Part shown: piece after piece, positions 47,342 through 58,516 of the stretch
How the letters are laid out: each line of letters opens with the position of its first letter
Numbering within the stretch: the first letter of the stretch is position 1
Source of the DNA: Gammaproteobacteria bacterium
GTDB lineage: Bacteria > Pseudomonadota > Gammaproteobacteria > Pseudomonadales > Halieaceae
Direction: 5' to 3'
Assembly (NCBI GenBank): GCA_030427085.1
Contig: JAUHXH010000002.1
Span: forward strand, 1,153,563 to 1,217,562
DNA: 64,000 nucleotides
Made by a program: the position numbers and the translations under genes
The notes under the pieces: generated by a model
The model's input: only the letters and a program-made list of their open reading frames with translations
The model's database searches: none
Told to the model about the DNA's origin: nothing

Positions 47342-50244
47342 GGTGATGACCCGGCCTCGAAGGCGGGATCGCTCTCGGCACCTTTGCGGGGCTTCCAGTC
47401 AAGGCTGTAGTAGTCGCCCCGATCTCGTGCCCACGGGTCGAAGGCGTTTACTACATGGCGCAGTTCATCCCGCAATTCCGGCACATTGCGCCACAGCACG
47501 CGCTTCATCGGCGATACTGGCACCTCGTGGCCATTGGAAACTTCCGGCTCGATGCAGGCCTGCGTACCGTCGCGCAATTCCTTGGGAGGATAGGGGCAGT
47601 CCGCCACGGGGCCGCTATGCAATACCCACTCATAGCCCAGGTGAGAATAGAACTCGGGGCGGAAGCTGGACGTGAAGAAGCGATCGCTGAACAGCCGCCG
47701 GGAGGCGTTGATAATGAAGATGTGGAACTGCGTTTCCGAGATCGCGAAGCCGTGCGGGCGAGTGTATTCAGCCAGCCAGCCCACGACGACATCGAGGTCC
47801 TCTACGTTGTCGACCACGGTGCCATCGGGATGCCCAAGACAGTCAGAGATGTAGTTCCCGCTCCCATCACGCTGTACCACCGAAATGATCTTGTCTGCCT
47901 GGCAGCGATGCGTGCCGTAGATTTCCCGCATGCTGGCGACCACTGCTTCCTGCGCCGTACGTTGGGGATGGCCGGGCTCAAGGTGTTGGTCGATAAAGTC
48001 GTCGAAGGAGGTTAGCGATTGCAGGCCAATCTGCCGGCGGAACTCATTGAATCGCGGCACGCCGCGTTCGCGATCGCGAATCAGGTCCAGTGCCGCCACA
48101 TCGATAAGGCCGCTGGGCGAGTCCAGGTGGGGCATAGGGAGGTTCTGTAAGAAGTGCGGATGATTGCGCAGGTGCAGGGCGCCCAGGCGCTGCCGCCCCA
48201 TGCTCAAGCCCCAGTTCTCCAGGCCTCGCTGGTGCATGGCCTGCGAACCGCCGGCCCTGACGGTAGACGCCACGGGGAGCGTGCCCTGAATCGCATTGGG
48301 CGTGCCATGTTCGCGAAACTCGATCAGGTCGGGCACCAGTGGATGCAGTCGATAGACCGTGGTGAATTCTTCCGGAAAGTTAAAGGGTGAGCCGAAGTGA
48401 TTAACGCCGGCGTTGACGTCGCTGGGGTTGGTCATGTCCCAGGCGTCGTGTTCCCACCACAACGCGCCCTCCAGCTTGCGGTTGTTGAGGCCGAAAATAC
48501 CGGCACCAGAGGCGAGTACTGAGTAAATGGCATTAGAGCGATCGCCTTCCTCATTACTGCCAAATACGCGTGCCAGGCGAGCAGACATGCGGCTGAACAG
48601 ATTCTCATCCTTGCCCAGAATTTTGCGCAATACCTGTGAAACAGTGTCTTCTTCCAGATTAAACAGGCCATACCAGTTGGAATTCATCGCCAGGTAGAGC
48701 GGCTCGTCATAAAGCAACTGCGTGGTCCACTCGATGGTGTGGATCTTGGCAATTTCCGCAGACACCACCAGGCGAGCCACTTGATAGAGCAACTCGTCGT
48801 CCACTTCGGCGTAGCTGATGATCTTTTGTGGATCGCTTGGGTCGCGCAGTCCGCTGTCCCGGTCCGGTGTTTCCGCTTGCCGGGCCCTGAACGCTGCAAT
48901 AAAGGCGTTGTGCTCGCGTACAAACAGGTTGTGGTAGAAACTCAGGCCGATGTTCCAGTTGTCAGGAAAGGCCGTGGCCTCCTGTCCCTGCCACTGCGAT
49001 TCCACCGGGCAATCGGAACACTCTGAAAACAATGGCAGGTAGCCACCGGGCTGAAGCAGTCGGGCGGAGTCATTGGGGTCGCGCAGGACACGCTGCACAG
49101 ACACATCGTCGTAGCCATAAATTTGCGAGGCATCCCACCAGGCGGTCACGGTGTTTTCGGTGGTGCGCCAGGCGCGCTGCAAGTGTTCCTTGCCATCGAC
49201 TTCAAAACTGGACGGGTCATCCGCTTGTGCCATCAGGGCCGGTTGGCGTCGATCGCCCGGGCGACAACCCGATGCTTGCGCAGCCGCTGAACATCCCACG
49301 GGTGCCAGGCCGGACGCGTTGTTGCCCTCCTTAAGATGGGAGAACCAATCGTGGGTCATGAACTGAATCCAGAACGCTGCAAGTACATTGAAAAACGGTG
49401 CCTGAATGTAATCACAGCCTGCGCTGCCGAGTGTGTTCTGGTTATCGGGCGCGCACCCCGTCGGATCGTTTTGTGCGCGGGTGAACAATTCGCGACTAAT
49501 CACCTGCGGGTCGGGCTTTAACAGGCCAATCCGTAAGCCGTTTTCTGGATCGCTGTGACGGGCGCGGACCAATTCGTTTTTCTGCAGGCGCGGGAAGGTC
49601 GCTTCAAATTGCACATTGCGAGCGAAGAGGGTGCCGGTTGAACCCATCAGTGGATTGAAAACATCATTACAAATGCCGTCGAGCGTACGGTAGCGAATCA
49701 ACTCGCCGTCACAGACCTGAGGGCCGCTGCCGCCCACCTCAGGGTAGGCCGCGTGTTCCTCGGGCAGGCGCATCTCACGCCATTGCCGAATTGAGGCGCC
49801 GGGTTCTCCGGCCAGCCCCTTGAGGTAGGTTTCGAAGGTGTAGTTGTCGAACAGGTTGAACTTGATCAGCTCGATTCGCTGATATTCCAGATCGATCAGG
49901 GCGCCGTCGATGCCGCGGCCATTAGGTTTGAGATGCTCGCCGATCAAGGTGAGTGCTTCACTCCCTTCAGCTTTGCTGTTGTTATCGGCGGTGGCCCAGT
50001 AATTGGTCCAGTCAACCCAGGGCGTATCGCGATAGGCCACTGCTCGATCGCCTCCGCGGCAGCGTGCGGTTGCTTCCTCGACCTTGCCCAGAAAGCGTTG
50101 ATCGCGCTCGTCGGCGATGGGGCGCAGGCCACCCTTGACCAACTCGGCGCAAGCTTTCAGGTCTTCATCGGAGGAATCGGTACAGGCGTTGAGCAGACCG
50201 AGGGCGAGCAGTGCAAGGGTGCAGCGCAGAGGGGTGTAGTGCAT
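47338..50244 (-). CDS. Animal-type haem peroxidase / fatty-acid-dioxygenase-like lipoprotein
   Basis: 968 residues from the ATG at 50244; the signal sequence ends in a lipobox LLNAC, so the protein is lipid-anchored outside the cytoplasm. It belongs to the animal haem peroxidase superfamily. The distal His is His298 in FMTHDWF, NLFVREHNAF lies in the middle, and the proximal region reads VYRLHPLVPD with Tyr631 and His634. The Tyr-x-x-His-Pro-Leu pattern is that of cyclooxygenases and related dioxygenases, where the Tyr carries the radical that attacks a fatty acid; plain peroxidases lack it. It is the first gene of a seven-gene operon and overlaps the next gene by GTGA. Confidence 0.87.
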   Translation of the reverse strand: MHYTPLRCTLALLALGLLNACTDSSDEDLKACAELVKGGLRPIADERDQRFLGKVEEATARCRGGDRAVAYRDTPWVDWTNYWATADNNSKAEGSEALTLIGEHLKPNGRGIDGALIDLEYQRIELIKFNLFDNYTFETYLKGLAGEPGASIRQWREMRLPEEHAAYPEVGGSGPQVCDGELIRYRTLDGICNDVFNPLMGSTGTLFARNVQFEATFPRLQKNELVRARHSDPENGLRIGLLKPDPQVISRELFTRAQNDPTGCAPDNQNTLGSAGCDYIQAPFFNVLAAFWIQFMTHDWFSHLKEGNNASGLAPVGCSAAAQASGCRPGDRRQPALMAQADDPSSFEVDGKEHLQRAWRTTENTVTAWWDASQIYGYDDVSVQRVLRDPNDSARLLQPGGYLPLFSECSDCPVESQWQGQEATAFPDNWNIGLSFYHNLFVREHNAFIAAFRARQAETPDRDSGLRDPSDPQKIISYAEVDDELLYQVARLVVSAEIAKIHTIEWTTQLLYDEPLYLAMNSNWYGLFNLEEDTVSQVLRKILGKDENLFSRMSARLARVFGSNEEGDRSNAIYSVLASGAGIFGLNNRKLEGALWWEHDAWDMTNPSDVNAGVNHFGSPFNFPEEFTTVYRLHPLVPDLIEFREHGTPNAIQGTLPVASTVRAGGSQAMHQRGLENWGLSMGRQRLGALHLRNHPHFLQNLPMPHLDSPSGLIDVAALDLIRDRERGVPRFNEFRRQIGLQSLTSFDDFIDQHLEPGHPQRTAQEAVVASMREIYGTHRCQADKIISVVQRDGSGNYISDCLGHPDGTVVDNVEDLDVVVGWLAEYTRPHGFAISETQFHIFIINASRRLFSDRFFTSSFRPEFYSHLGYEWVLHSGPVADCPYPPKELRDGTQACIEPEVSNGHEVPVSPMKRVLWRNVPELRDELRHVVNAFDPWARDRGDYYSLDWKPRKGAESDPAFEAGSSP

Positions 50245-50430
50245 GTCGGTGCTCCCCGATGTGACCATCGCATCGATACAATCACACTGGCCGACACTCG
50301 CTCGGGACAAGTGGCATGGCATAAAACAGAGCGCAAGTGGCGACCAGTACCTACTTACGAGCTACGGATTTCACTATAGGCCACGGCCGCACACTCTGCC
50401 ATTGCAGGGTATTACCGGCAATTACCGGCC

Positions 50431-50955
50431 TTAATCAACGGTTCCGCGTACCTCATCAGCGTGATAAATGCTGTAACTCTCCCGGGGCAGGCTGATCGCC
50501 GCATGGGGAAAGGTGCCGAACAACTGGCGGAACTCGTCGTGATCTATCTCTACCAACTCTTCGTGGTTGCCTGCTTCAAAGTACAGGTGCTCGGCCTGGT
50601 CGAGTTCGTCGTCCCAGACCACATCCAGTGAATAGGCCTGGCCAAAGCCCGGTACGGCGCCCATCTGGCAATCGGGGAAGAGGTCGGCCAGTTCTGCTTC
50701 CCGAGCCATCACCAGGTCCGCTTTGGCGGTCGGGGAGACCCAGTTCATTTTCAGTCGATTACCGGCAGGTGTGAGGGCCAGTAAATAGCGGCCACTGTCG
50801 CGGTCTCTCAATACCACACTTTTCACCACGCAGGATTCGGGTAGCTGAGCAGCGCGAGCGGAGGCTTCGGCACTCTCCGTTGGGCTGTGCGACAGGACCC
50901 GGTAGTCCGCATGGGTGACCTTGAGGTAGTTGTTCAATCGATTCGACAGACTCAT
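50431..50955 (-). CDS. YbaK/EbsC-type aminoacyl-tRNA deacylase
   Basis: 174 residues from the ATG at 50955, which has GGAGGA six bases upstream; a longer frame starts 11 codons earlier. YbaK/ProX-like proteins remove wrongly attached amino acids from tRNA in trans. SCVVKSVVLRD contains the conserved Lys of the family (about residue 47), and GAVPGFG lies near residue 105. Substrate (for example Cys-tRNA-Pro or Ala-tRNA-Pro) cannot be told. It is a single gene, divergent from the metalloprotease and separated by 186 bases from the haem-enzyme operon, whose promoter must lie in that gap. Confidence 0.83.
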   Translation of the reverse strand: MSLSNRLNNYLKVTHADYRVLSHSPTESAEASARAAQLPESCVVKSVVLRDRDSGRYLLALTPAGNRLKMNWVSPTAKADLVMAREAELADLFPDCQMGAVPGFGQAYSLDVVWDDELDQAEHLYFEAGNHEELVEIDHDEFRQLFGTFPHAAISLPRESYSIYHADEVRGTVD

Positions 50956-51183
50956 GTCGCGTCCTCCCTGGGTGGGGTGTGTCGTCATTATCGCAAGTTC
51001 ATCTGGTTTTTTTGGTCTGGTTTTAGACCTATCTGTCCTAAGCGATGAGGGTGAAATAAAGCCACGCTATAAACGGCGGCGCTGGACGGGTTTGCAATGC
51101 TCTGTAATGGCGGGTAACAGCGAAGCGGGCTACACCTGTTATGAAGGGGTATTGGTGTGTGCCGCAGTGGGAGGTATCAGGCG

Positions 51184-53445
51184 ATGGCAAAAAAACTTCA
51201 ACGGGAAGGCAATCAAGTCACACCTGCGCCCGACTCGAATCATCCGGACTATCAGGATGGCCTGGTGACCGATGTGCGAGGTGTTGGTGATTTCGAAGCG
51301 ACTGCCGCAGCCGCGAGCGACCCCGCGCTCTGGTACTACCCCAGCCCCTGGCACTATCCGCATCCGCCATGGATACACCCACAGCCCCAACCCCGCTTAC
51401 CGGAGGGGCCAACGTTTTGCACGGCCGTGAGCGGTCGTTACACGGTGAAGCCCCCGCCGATTGATTACGGTCCATTGCCACCTATGCCGGAGCCCCTTGT
51501 GGTAGTCGCGCGCGTTGATGTTGATCGCTTCTACCCGCAGGATCGCATTTCGCTGGAATTACAACGTGACTTCCCTCAGTCCACCTTGCATCTGGTGGCA
51601 CAGGTGGAGGCGGACGACTGCGTGGCTTACAACCACCGCAACATTCGCGCGCGCATTGTCTACCGGGATGGCGATACATCGATACTGCCAGCAGACACGC
51701 TGGAATTCAGTGCGGCGCGGGGGCGTGGCACGGGTTATGGCACTTTCACGCTGAAGGCCTTCAGCGGCACGCTGGAATTGCGGCGTTTTGATTTACAGTT
51801 CGAGTCGCGCGGCTTTGATGCCGTGGAGTTTGAAGTGGACCGGGTGTCGAACGCCGGTTCGGTGGTTACAGAGATCGACAGCGCTGCCCACCCCAATCGT
51901 CCGGTGGACTTACCCCCTGAAGCCCTCAACCTGAAGAACCTGTTCCAGCGCGCTGGCTTTGAGGTCACTCTGTCAGAGCACGAAAGTGAGATCCCGATTG
52001 GTGCGGCAGGGGCCAATACCACCTGGTCGGACAGCGAAATGCATAATGCCATGCAGGTGTACTGGTCACGCTTTGCTCATCAGCCGCAGTGGGCCATGTG
52101 GGTGTTGTACGCAGCGCGACACGACGATGGTCGTGGTCTCGGTGGGGTAATGTTCGACGATATTGGCCCGCACCACCGGCAGGGCACCGCGATTTTCACC
52201 GACAGCTTCATACAGGACGCGCCTGCGGGTGATCCCAATCCCACCGCCTGGCGTCAACGGATGCAGTTGTGGACGGCGATCCACGAGATGGGACATGCCT
52301 TCAACCTTGCCCACAGTTGGCAGAAGGCACTGGGGCAGGGCTGGATTCCGCTGGCGGACGAACCTCACGTGCGCAGCTTCATGAACTATCCCTTCCGCGT
52401 TGTCGGTGGCGAAAGTGCCTTCTTCTCTGACTTCCGTTTTCGCTTCAGTGATCAGGAGCTGCTGTTCATGCGCCACGCGCCGCGCCGCTTTGTACAAATG
52501 GGCAACTCCAACTGGTTTCAAAACCACGGTTTCAAGGCACCGCCGGAGATTTCCCGTAGCGGTCACTGGCAACTGGCGTTGCGGCCCAATCGCGAGCAAA
52601 ACACCTTCCGCTTTATGGAGCCGGTAAACCTTGAAGTGAAATTGACCAATGCTTCGGGGGATGCGCTGACCGTTCCCGAACATCTGCTGGAAGGTGGGGA
52701 CAGTGTAACCATGGCCGTGTGTCGGGAAGGCGGTACCACCCGCAGTTGGCGGCCGATGGTGTCTCACTGCCACCGACCGAGCGACAAGTCCCTGAAGCCG
52801 GGAACGTCCCGCTACGCTTCGCATTTGTTCGGCGTGTCAGCGGCGGGTTGGTTGGTGGATGAGCCAGGGTTCTACAAACTACAGGCTGCTGTGCAGGTGG
52901 CGGGCGAAGTGGTGGTGTCAAACGTATTGCGGATTTATGTCGCGCCGCCAGCGACTGATGAGGAAGTAATGCTGGCCCCGGATTATTTCTGTGAAGACGT
53001 GGCACGCCTTCTGCGCTTTCACGGTAGTCCCAGTCTCAAGCACGCCGGCGACACGCTCGCTGAAGTGGAGGCGCGCTGTCCGGGGCATCCGGCTGCTGTA
53101 CATGCTGGCCTGGCATTGAGCAGCCCGGGGCTGCGCCCTTATAAATCGCTTGCAGCAGGGGAAGGTGGCGCATTAGCAATCGAAGTTGACGCACCAGACA
53201 TCGAACAAACGCTGCGCAAGCAGGAGAGCCTGCTGATGATTGAGCCGGATGCGGCGGCCACCACACTTGGGCACATCGAGTATTTTGGTGCTCTGAACAC
53301 GCTGGCGAAGGCGCTGGACGATGCTGGAGAAGCGCAGACATCGATTGCAGTGCTCTCGGCTTGCGTCGACACCATGCGAGCACGGGATGTTCTCCCTGCT
53401 GTGGTACGGAATACTGAACGAAAGCTTAAGCGACTGCTCGGATAG
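51184..53445 (+). CDS. Metzincin-like zinc metalloprotease domain protein
   Basis: 753 residues from the ATG at 51184, chosen for the GGGAGG upstream; a GTG nine codons earlier is open. The zinc motif HEMGHAFNLAH gives His367, Glu368, His371 and His377, and Met400 in SFMNYP fits the Met-turn 23 residues later, the metzincin pattern. The first 300 residues are beta-rich with a proline- and aromatic-rich start; the last 250 form an Ig-like or alpha-helical region. No secretion signal or transmembrane helix is visible, unusual for a protease of this size. No partner gene is evident; the family is not one I can name. Confidence 0.78.
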   Translation: MAKKLQREGNQVTPAPDSNHPDYQDGLVTDVRGVGDFEATAAAASDPALWYYPSPWHYPHPPWIHPQPQPRLPEGPTFCTAVSGRYTVKPPPIDYGPLPPMPEPLVVVARVDVDRFYPQDRISLELQRDFPQSTLHLVAQVEADDCVAYNHRNIRARIVYRDGDTSILPADTLEFSAARGRGTGYGTFTLKAFSGTLELRRFDLQFESRGFDAVEFEVDRVSNAGSVVTEIDSAAHPNRPVDLPPEALNLKNLFQRAGFEVTLSEHESEIPIGAAGANTTWSDSEMHNAMQVYWSRFAHQPQWAMWVLYAARHDDGRGLGGVMFDDIGPHHRQGTAIFTDSFIQDAPAGDPNPTAWRQRMQLWTAIHEMGHAFNLAHSWQKALGQGWIPLADEPHVRSFMNYPFRVVGGESAFFSDFRFRFSDQELLFMRHAPRRFVQMGNSNWFQNHGFKAPPEISRSGHWQLALRPNREQNTFRFMEPVNLEVKLTNASGDALTVPEHLLEGGDSVTMAVCREGGTTRSWRPMVSHCHRPSDKSLKPGTSRYASHLFGVSAAGWLVDEPGFYKLQAAVQVAGEVVVSNVLRIYVAPPATDEEVMLAPDYFCEDVARLLRFHGSPSLKHAGDTLAEVEARCPGHPAAVHAGLALSSPGLRPYKSLAAGEGGALAIEVDAPDIEQTLRKQESLLMIEPDAAATTLGHIEYFGALNTLAKALDDAGEAQTSIAVLSACVDTMRARDVLPAVVRNTERKLKRLLG

Positions 53446-53531
53446 TATGCTTTCAGCGCTGGATCCGGTTGCGCGCGTCGTTTCCCCATCGGAGAATGTT
53501 CGCTCATTTCACTGATTGAGCAGAATCTTCC

Positions 53532-55208
53532 ATGCCGAATACCGGATTGCTGAGGACGCAATTTATTGGAGTCGTTTGCTTACTCCTGATCGCTTGTTCA
53601 GATAGTTCAGATCAGGCGCCAATTGTTGAACCGCAACCTGAACCACCACCCCCACTAGGGCTCTCGGTCACCACCAGTACGGGCCCAGTGGAGGGCATTG
53701 ATAGTGAGCGGGCCGAGAGCTGGGTCTGGTTGGGATTACCATACGCGGCCCCGCCTGTCGGAGATCTGCGCTGGCGCGCGCCGCAGCCACTGGAATCCTG
53801 GGAAGCTATCCGACAGGCCGCGGAACTGCCCGCATTCTGCCCCCAGGTGCCTTACTTCGAGCAGGCAGTAGCGGGCAATGAGGATTGCCTGTATCTAAAC
53901 GTGTTCCGGCCACGCAGTCAGGAGCGGGACTTGCCCGTATTCGTGTGGATTCATGGTGGCGGGAACAATAACGGTGACACGGGCCAGTTAACACCCGTCT
54001 ACGATGGTGCCCGATTGGCTGATCGGGGAAACCTTGTGGTGGTGACGGTGCAATATCGACTGGGTGCACTCGGTTGGCTCAATCTGCCTGCGCTACACAC
54101 CGGGGACTCGCTGGATGATTCCGGGAATTTTGGAACGCTCGACCTGATTGCTGCGCTGCAGTGGGTGCAGGAAAACGCAAATGCGTTTGGGGGTGACGCG
54201 GAGAACGTTACCATCGCCGGTGAATCAGCCGGTGCCGCCAATGTTCTGACGCTCGTACTGAGTGATCAGGCGAGTGACCTGTTTCATCGAGGAGTCGTGC
54301 AAAGCCTGGGTGGTAACGTGAATAGCGTTGAGCGGGCTCAGGAACAGGCACAGGCGCTGGTGGATGAGCTTACCGCCATGCAGGGCGTGACCCCTGATCT
54401 TCAAGATGATGAAGCGATGGCAAATTTTCTGCGCAGTGTCGAGGTCGCGGACATTCTGACCGCGGCGAACACCAGCGAAATCATCGGTGACGGAACAGTG
54501 ATCCCTGAGGCCGGCTTCGATCTGTTAGGGCAGGGGATATTCCCCAATAAGGTACCGTTACTACTGGGTACTAACCGGGATGAACAAAAACTCTACACCA
54601 ATCCTCTTGGCTTCAATGCTTACCCCGATGGCCCGGAGGAATTGCGTGCGGCGGTAGGCCGCTACCTCAGTGACGCCTGGCGAGTTGTAGGCGCAGATCG
54701 TTTGGCGACTGAGCTGCGTGGCGTTGACGATGTGCCAGAACTCTACGTCTACCGCTACAACTGGGGGGCGCCCGATGAGGCTGGCAACAGCCCGTGGCCG
54801 GGTAATTTCGGCGAGACCGGGGGAGCCTTTCATGCTTCTGAGATCAGCTTCATGATGGGCAATGAGGATGTTTTTCTGTTCCCGGACTTTACCGACCTTC
54901 TGTTTAACGACGCTAATGCTGACAGCCGGGCAACTATGGCGGATGTCATGGTGAGCTACTGGAGCAATTTTGCTCGTGTGGGTGATCCCAATGGCAACAG
55001 TTTGCCAATTTGGGAACCGTGGAGTAATGCGGATGACGGTTTCAAAGCGGTGACTCTGGATGTCAACTTTTCGGACAATTCACCTCGTGTTGAGCCTGAT
55101 TCGGAAGTGTATACGGAGGAGTCTGTCTATACTGCTGCCCGAGAGAATCTGGAAGGGGATATCCTGGAGGAAGTATTGCGCCGGCTTGATGCGTGGTTTG
55201 GGAATTGA
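53532..55208 (+). CDS. Type B carboxylesterase lipoprotein
   Basis: 558 residues. A lipoprotein signal ends in LIACSDSS. The enzyme hydrolyses carboxylic esters in the envelope. Ser232 lies in the nucleophile motif GESAGA, and the type B features EDCLYLNVF and WIHGGGNNNG (oxyanion hole) are present, along with an acidic residue and His further on. Para-nitrobenzyl-esterase-like proteins have the same length. It starts 86 bases after the metalloprotease stop and is convergent with fadH, with a strong hairpin between them. Confidence 0.88.
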   Translation: MPNTGLLRTQFIGVVCLLLIACSDSSDQAPIVEPQPEPPPPLGLSVTTSTGPVEGIDSERAESWVWLGLPYAAPPVGDLRWRAPQPLESWEAIRQAAELPAFCPQVPYFEQAVAGNEDCLYLNVFRPRSQERDLPVFVWIHGGGNNNGDTGQLTPVYDGARLADRGNLVVVTVQYRLGALGWLNLPALHTGDSLDDSGNFGTLDLIAALQWVQENANAFGGDAENVTIAGESAGAANVLTLVLSDQASDLFHRGVVQSLGGNVNSVERAQEQAQALVDELTAMQGVTPDLQDDEAMANFLRSVEVADILTAANTSEIIGDGTVIPEAGFDLLGQGIFPNKVPLLLGTNRDEQKLYTNPLGFNAYPDGPEELRAAVGRYLSDAWRVVGADRLATELRGVDDVPELYVYRYNWGAPDEAGNSPWPGNFGETGGAFHASEISFMMGNEDVFLFPDFTDLLFNDANADSRATMADVMVSYWSNFARVGDPNGNSLPIWEPWSNADDGFKAVTLDVNFSDNSPRVEPDSEVYTEESVYTAARENLEGDILEEVLRRLDAWFGN

Positions 55209-55219
55209 CCAAATAAGTA

Positions 55220-55244
55220 CCGGGCGCCGTGATCGGGCGCCCGG
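55220..55244. terminator. Hairpin between convergent genes
   Basis: CCGGGCGCC (55220-55228) and GGCGCCCGG (55236-55244) form a perfect 9-base-pair stem with a 7-base loop. It lies in the 46-base gap between the esterase and fadH, which end towards each other, so it could stop transcription from both sides. A T-run is weak in both directions. Confidence 0.6.
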
Positions 55245-55254
55245 AGCAAAGTGA

Positions 55255-57691
<2,437 letters not shown>

Positions 57692-57710
57692 AGCGTTCTC
57701 CGGTTTGAAC

Positions 57711-57766
57711 TGGACACTGTCAAGTTTGTGGGGGGTCAAGATAGACCTCAATTTTGACACTGTCAA
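57711..57766. promoter_or_regulatory. Paired operator-like palindromes for the TetR regulator
   Basis: TTGACACTGTCAA (57754-57766) is a perfect 6+1+6 palindrome. A near copy TGGACACTGTCAA lies at 57711-57723, 43 bases away. Both lie in the 97-base gap between the SnoaL-fadH operon and the divergent TetR gene, where an autoregulatory operator is expected. Binding is inferred. Confidence 0.62.
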
Positions 57767-57788
57767 GATGCGCTGTTAGATTGCCCCC

Positions 57789-58415
57789 ATGACTGCACAA
57801 GCTCCCAAGCCCTACCACCACGGCGATCTGCGACGTGTGCTGCTGGATCAGGCGGCGCAAATGATTCGTCAGGATGGCGAGGCCGCTTTGTCCATGCGGA
57901 AACTGGCAGCGGCGGTGGGGGTGTCGCGCACTGCGCCCTATCATCACTTTGCTGACAAGCAGGCATTACTGTTCGCAGTGGCCGAAGAGGGCTTTCTGCG
58001 TTTTTCCGAGATGATGGCGGCCGCCACGCCGGGTGAGAATACTGGCGTGAACGAAGAATCCCTGCATCGGTTTATCGTCAGTTATCTTCGCTTCGCCCTG
58101 GACTACTCTGAATACTACGATCTTATGTTTGGCAGCCATTTATGGCGTGACCAGACCGTGTCGACGCGGATCAAGGAAGTGTCCCACGCCAGCTTTCGCC
58201 ACTACGTGGAGCAAATTCGCCACTGGCAAAGTGCCGGCTGGGTGCGGCCGGACATTGACCCCTTGCGTTATGCACAGGTGAGCTGGAGCACCCTGCATGG
58301 CATGAGCCGCCTGCTGATCGATGGTATTTACGTGGATCTGGCCGCCGTGGAGCCCATGTGCCGCCATGCGGCGCGGCAATTCTGGCGTGAGTTGCAAGTG
58401 GAACAGCAGGACTGA
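57789..58415 (+). CDS. TetR-family transcriptional regulator
   Basis: 208 residues. The N-terminal helix-turn-helix is clear (GDLRRVLLDQAAQMI at residue 12 through AAAVGVSRTAPYHHFADKQALL near 44-65), followed by an all-helical ligand-binding half of normal length. It probably represses itself and the divergent SnoaL-fadH operon through the two palindromes in the gap. The ligand is unknown; an acyl-CoA or aromatic is plausible because of the fadH link. Confidence 0.87.
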   Translation: MTAQAPKPYHHGDLRRVLLDQAAQMIRQDGEAALSMRKLAAAVGVSRTAPYHHFADKQALLFAVAEEGFLRFSEMMAAATPGENTGVNEESLHRFIVSYLRFALDYSEYYDLMFGSHLWRDQTVSTRIKEVSHASFRHYVEQIRHWQSAGWVRPDIDPLRYAQVSWSTLHGMSRLLIDGIYVDLAAVEPMCRHAARQFWRELQVEQQD

Positions 58416-58516
58416 CGGGGCGCTTGCGCTTGCCAGCGTTACGCCTATAGTGGCAGGCGAGCCGAGCCGGTGATCCCGGTTGCTTTTACCTCGCCTGCCC
58501 AACTCCGGAGATCCCG

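Noticed and set aside
50411..50430. Tandem repeat ATTACCGGC x2
   Set aside because: Only two short copies, at the end of the YbaK gene; no wider array, so not a CRISPR or REP element.
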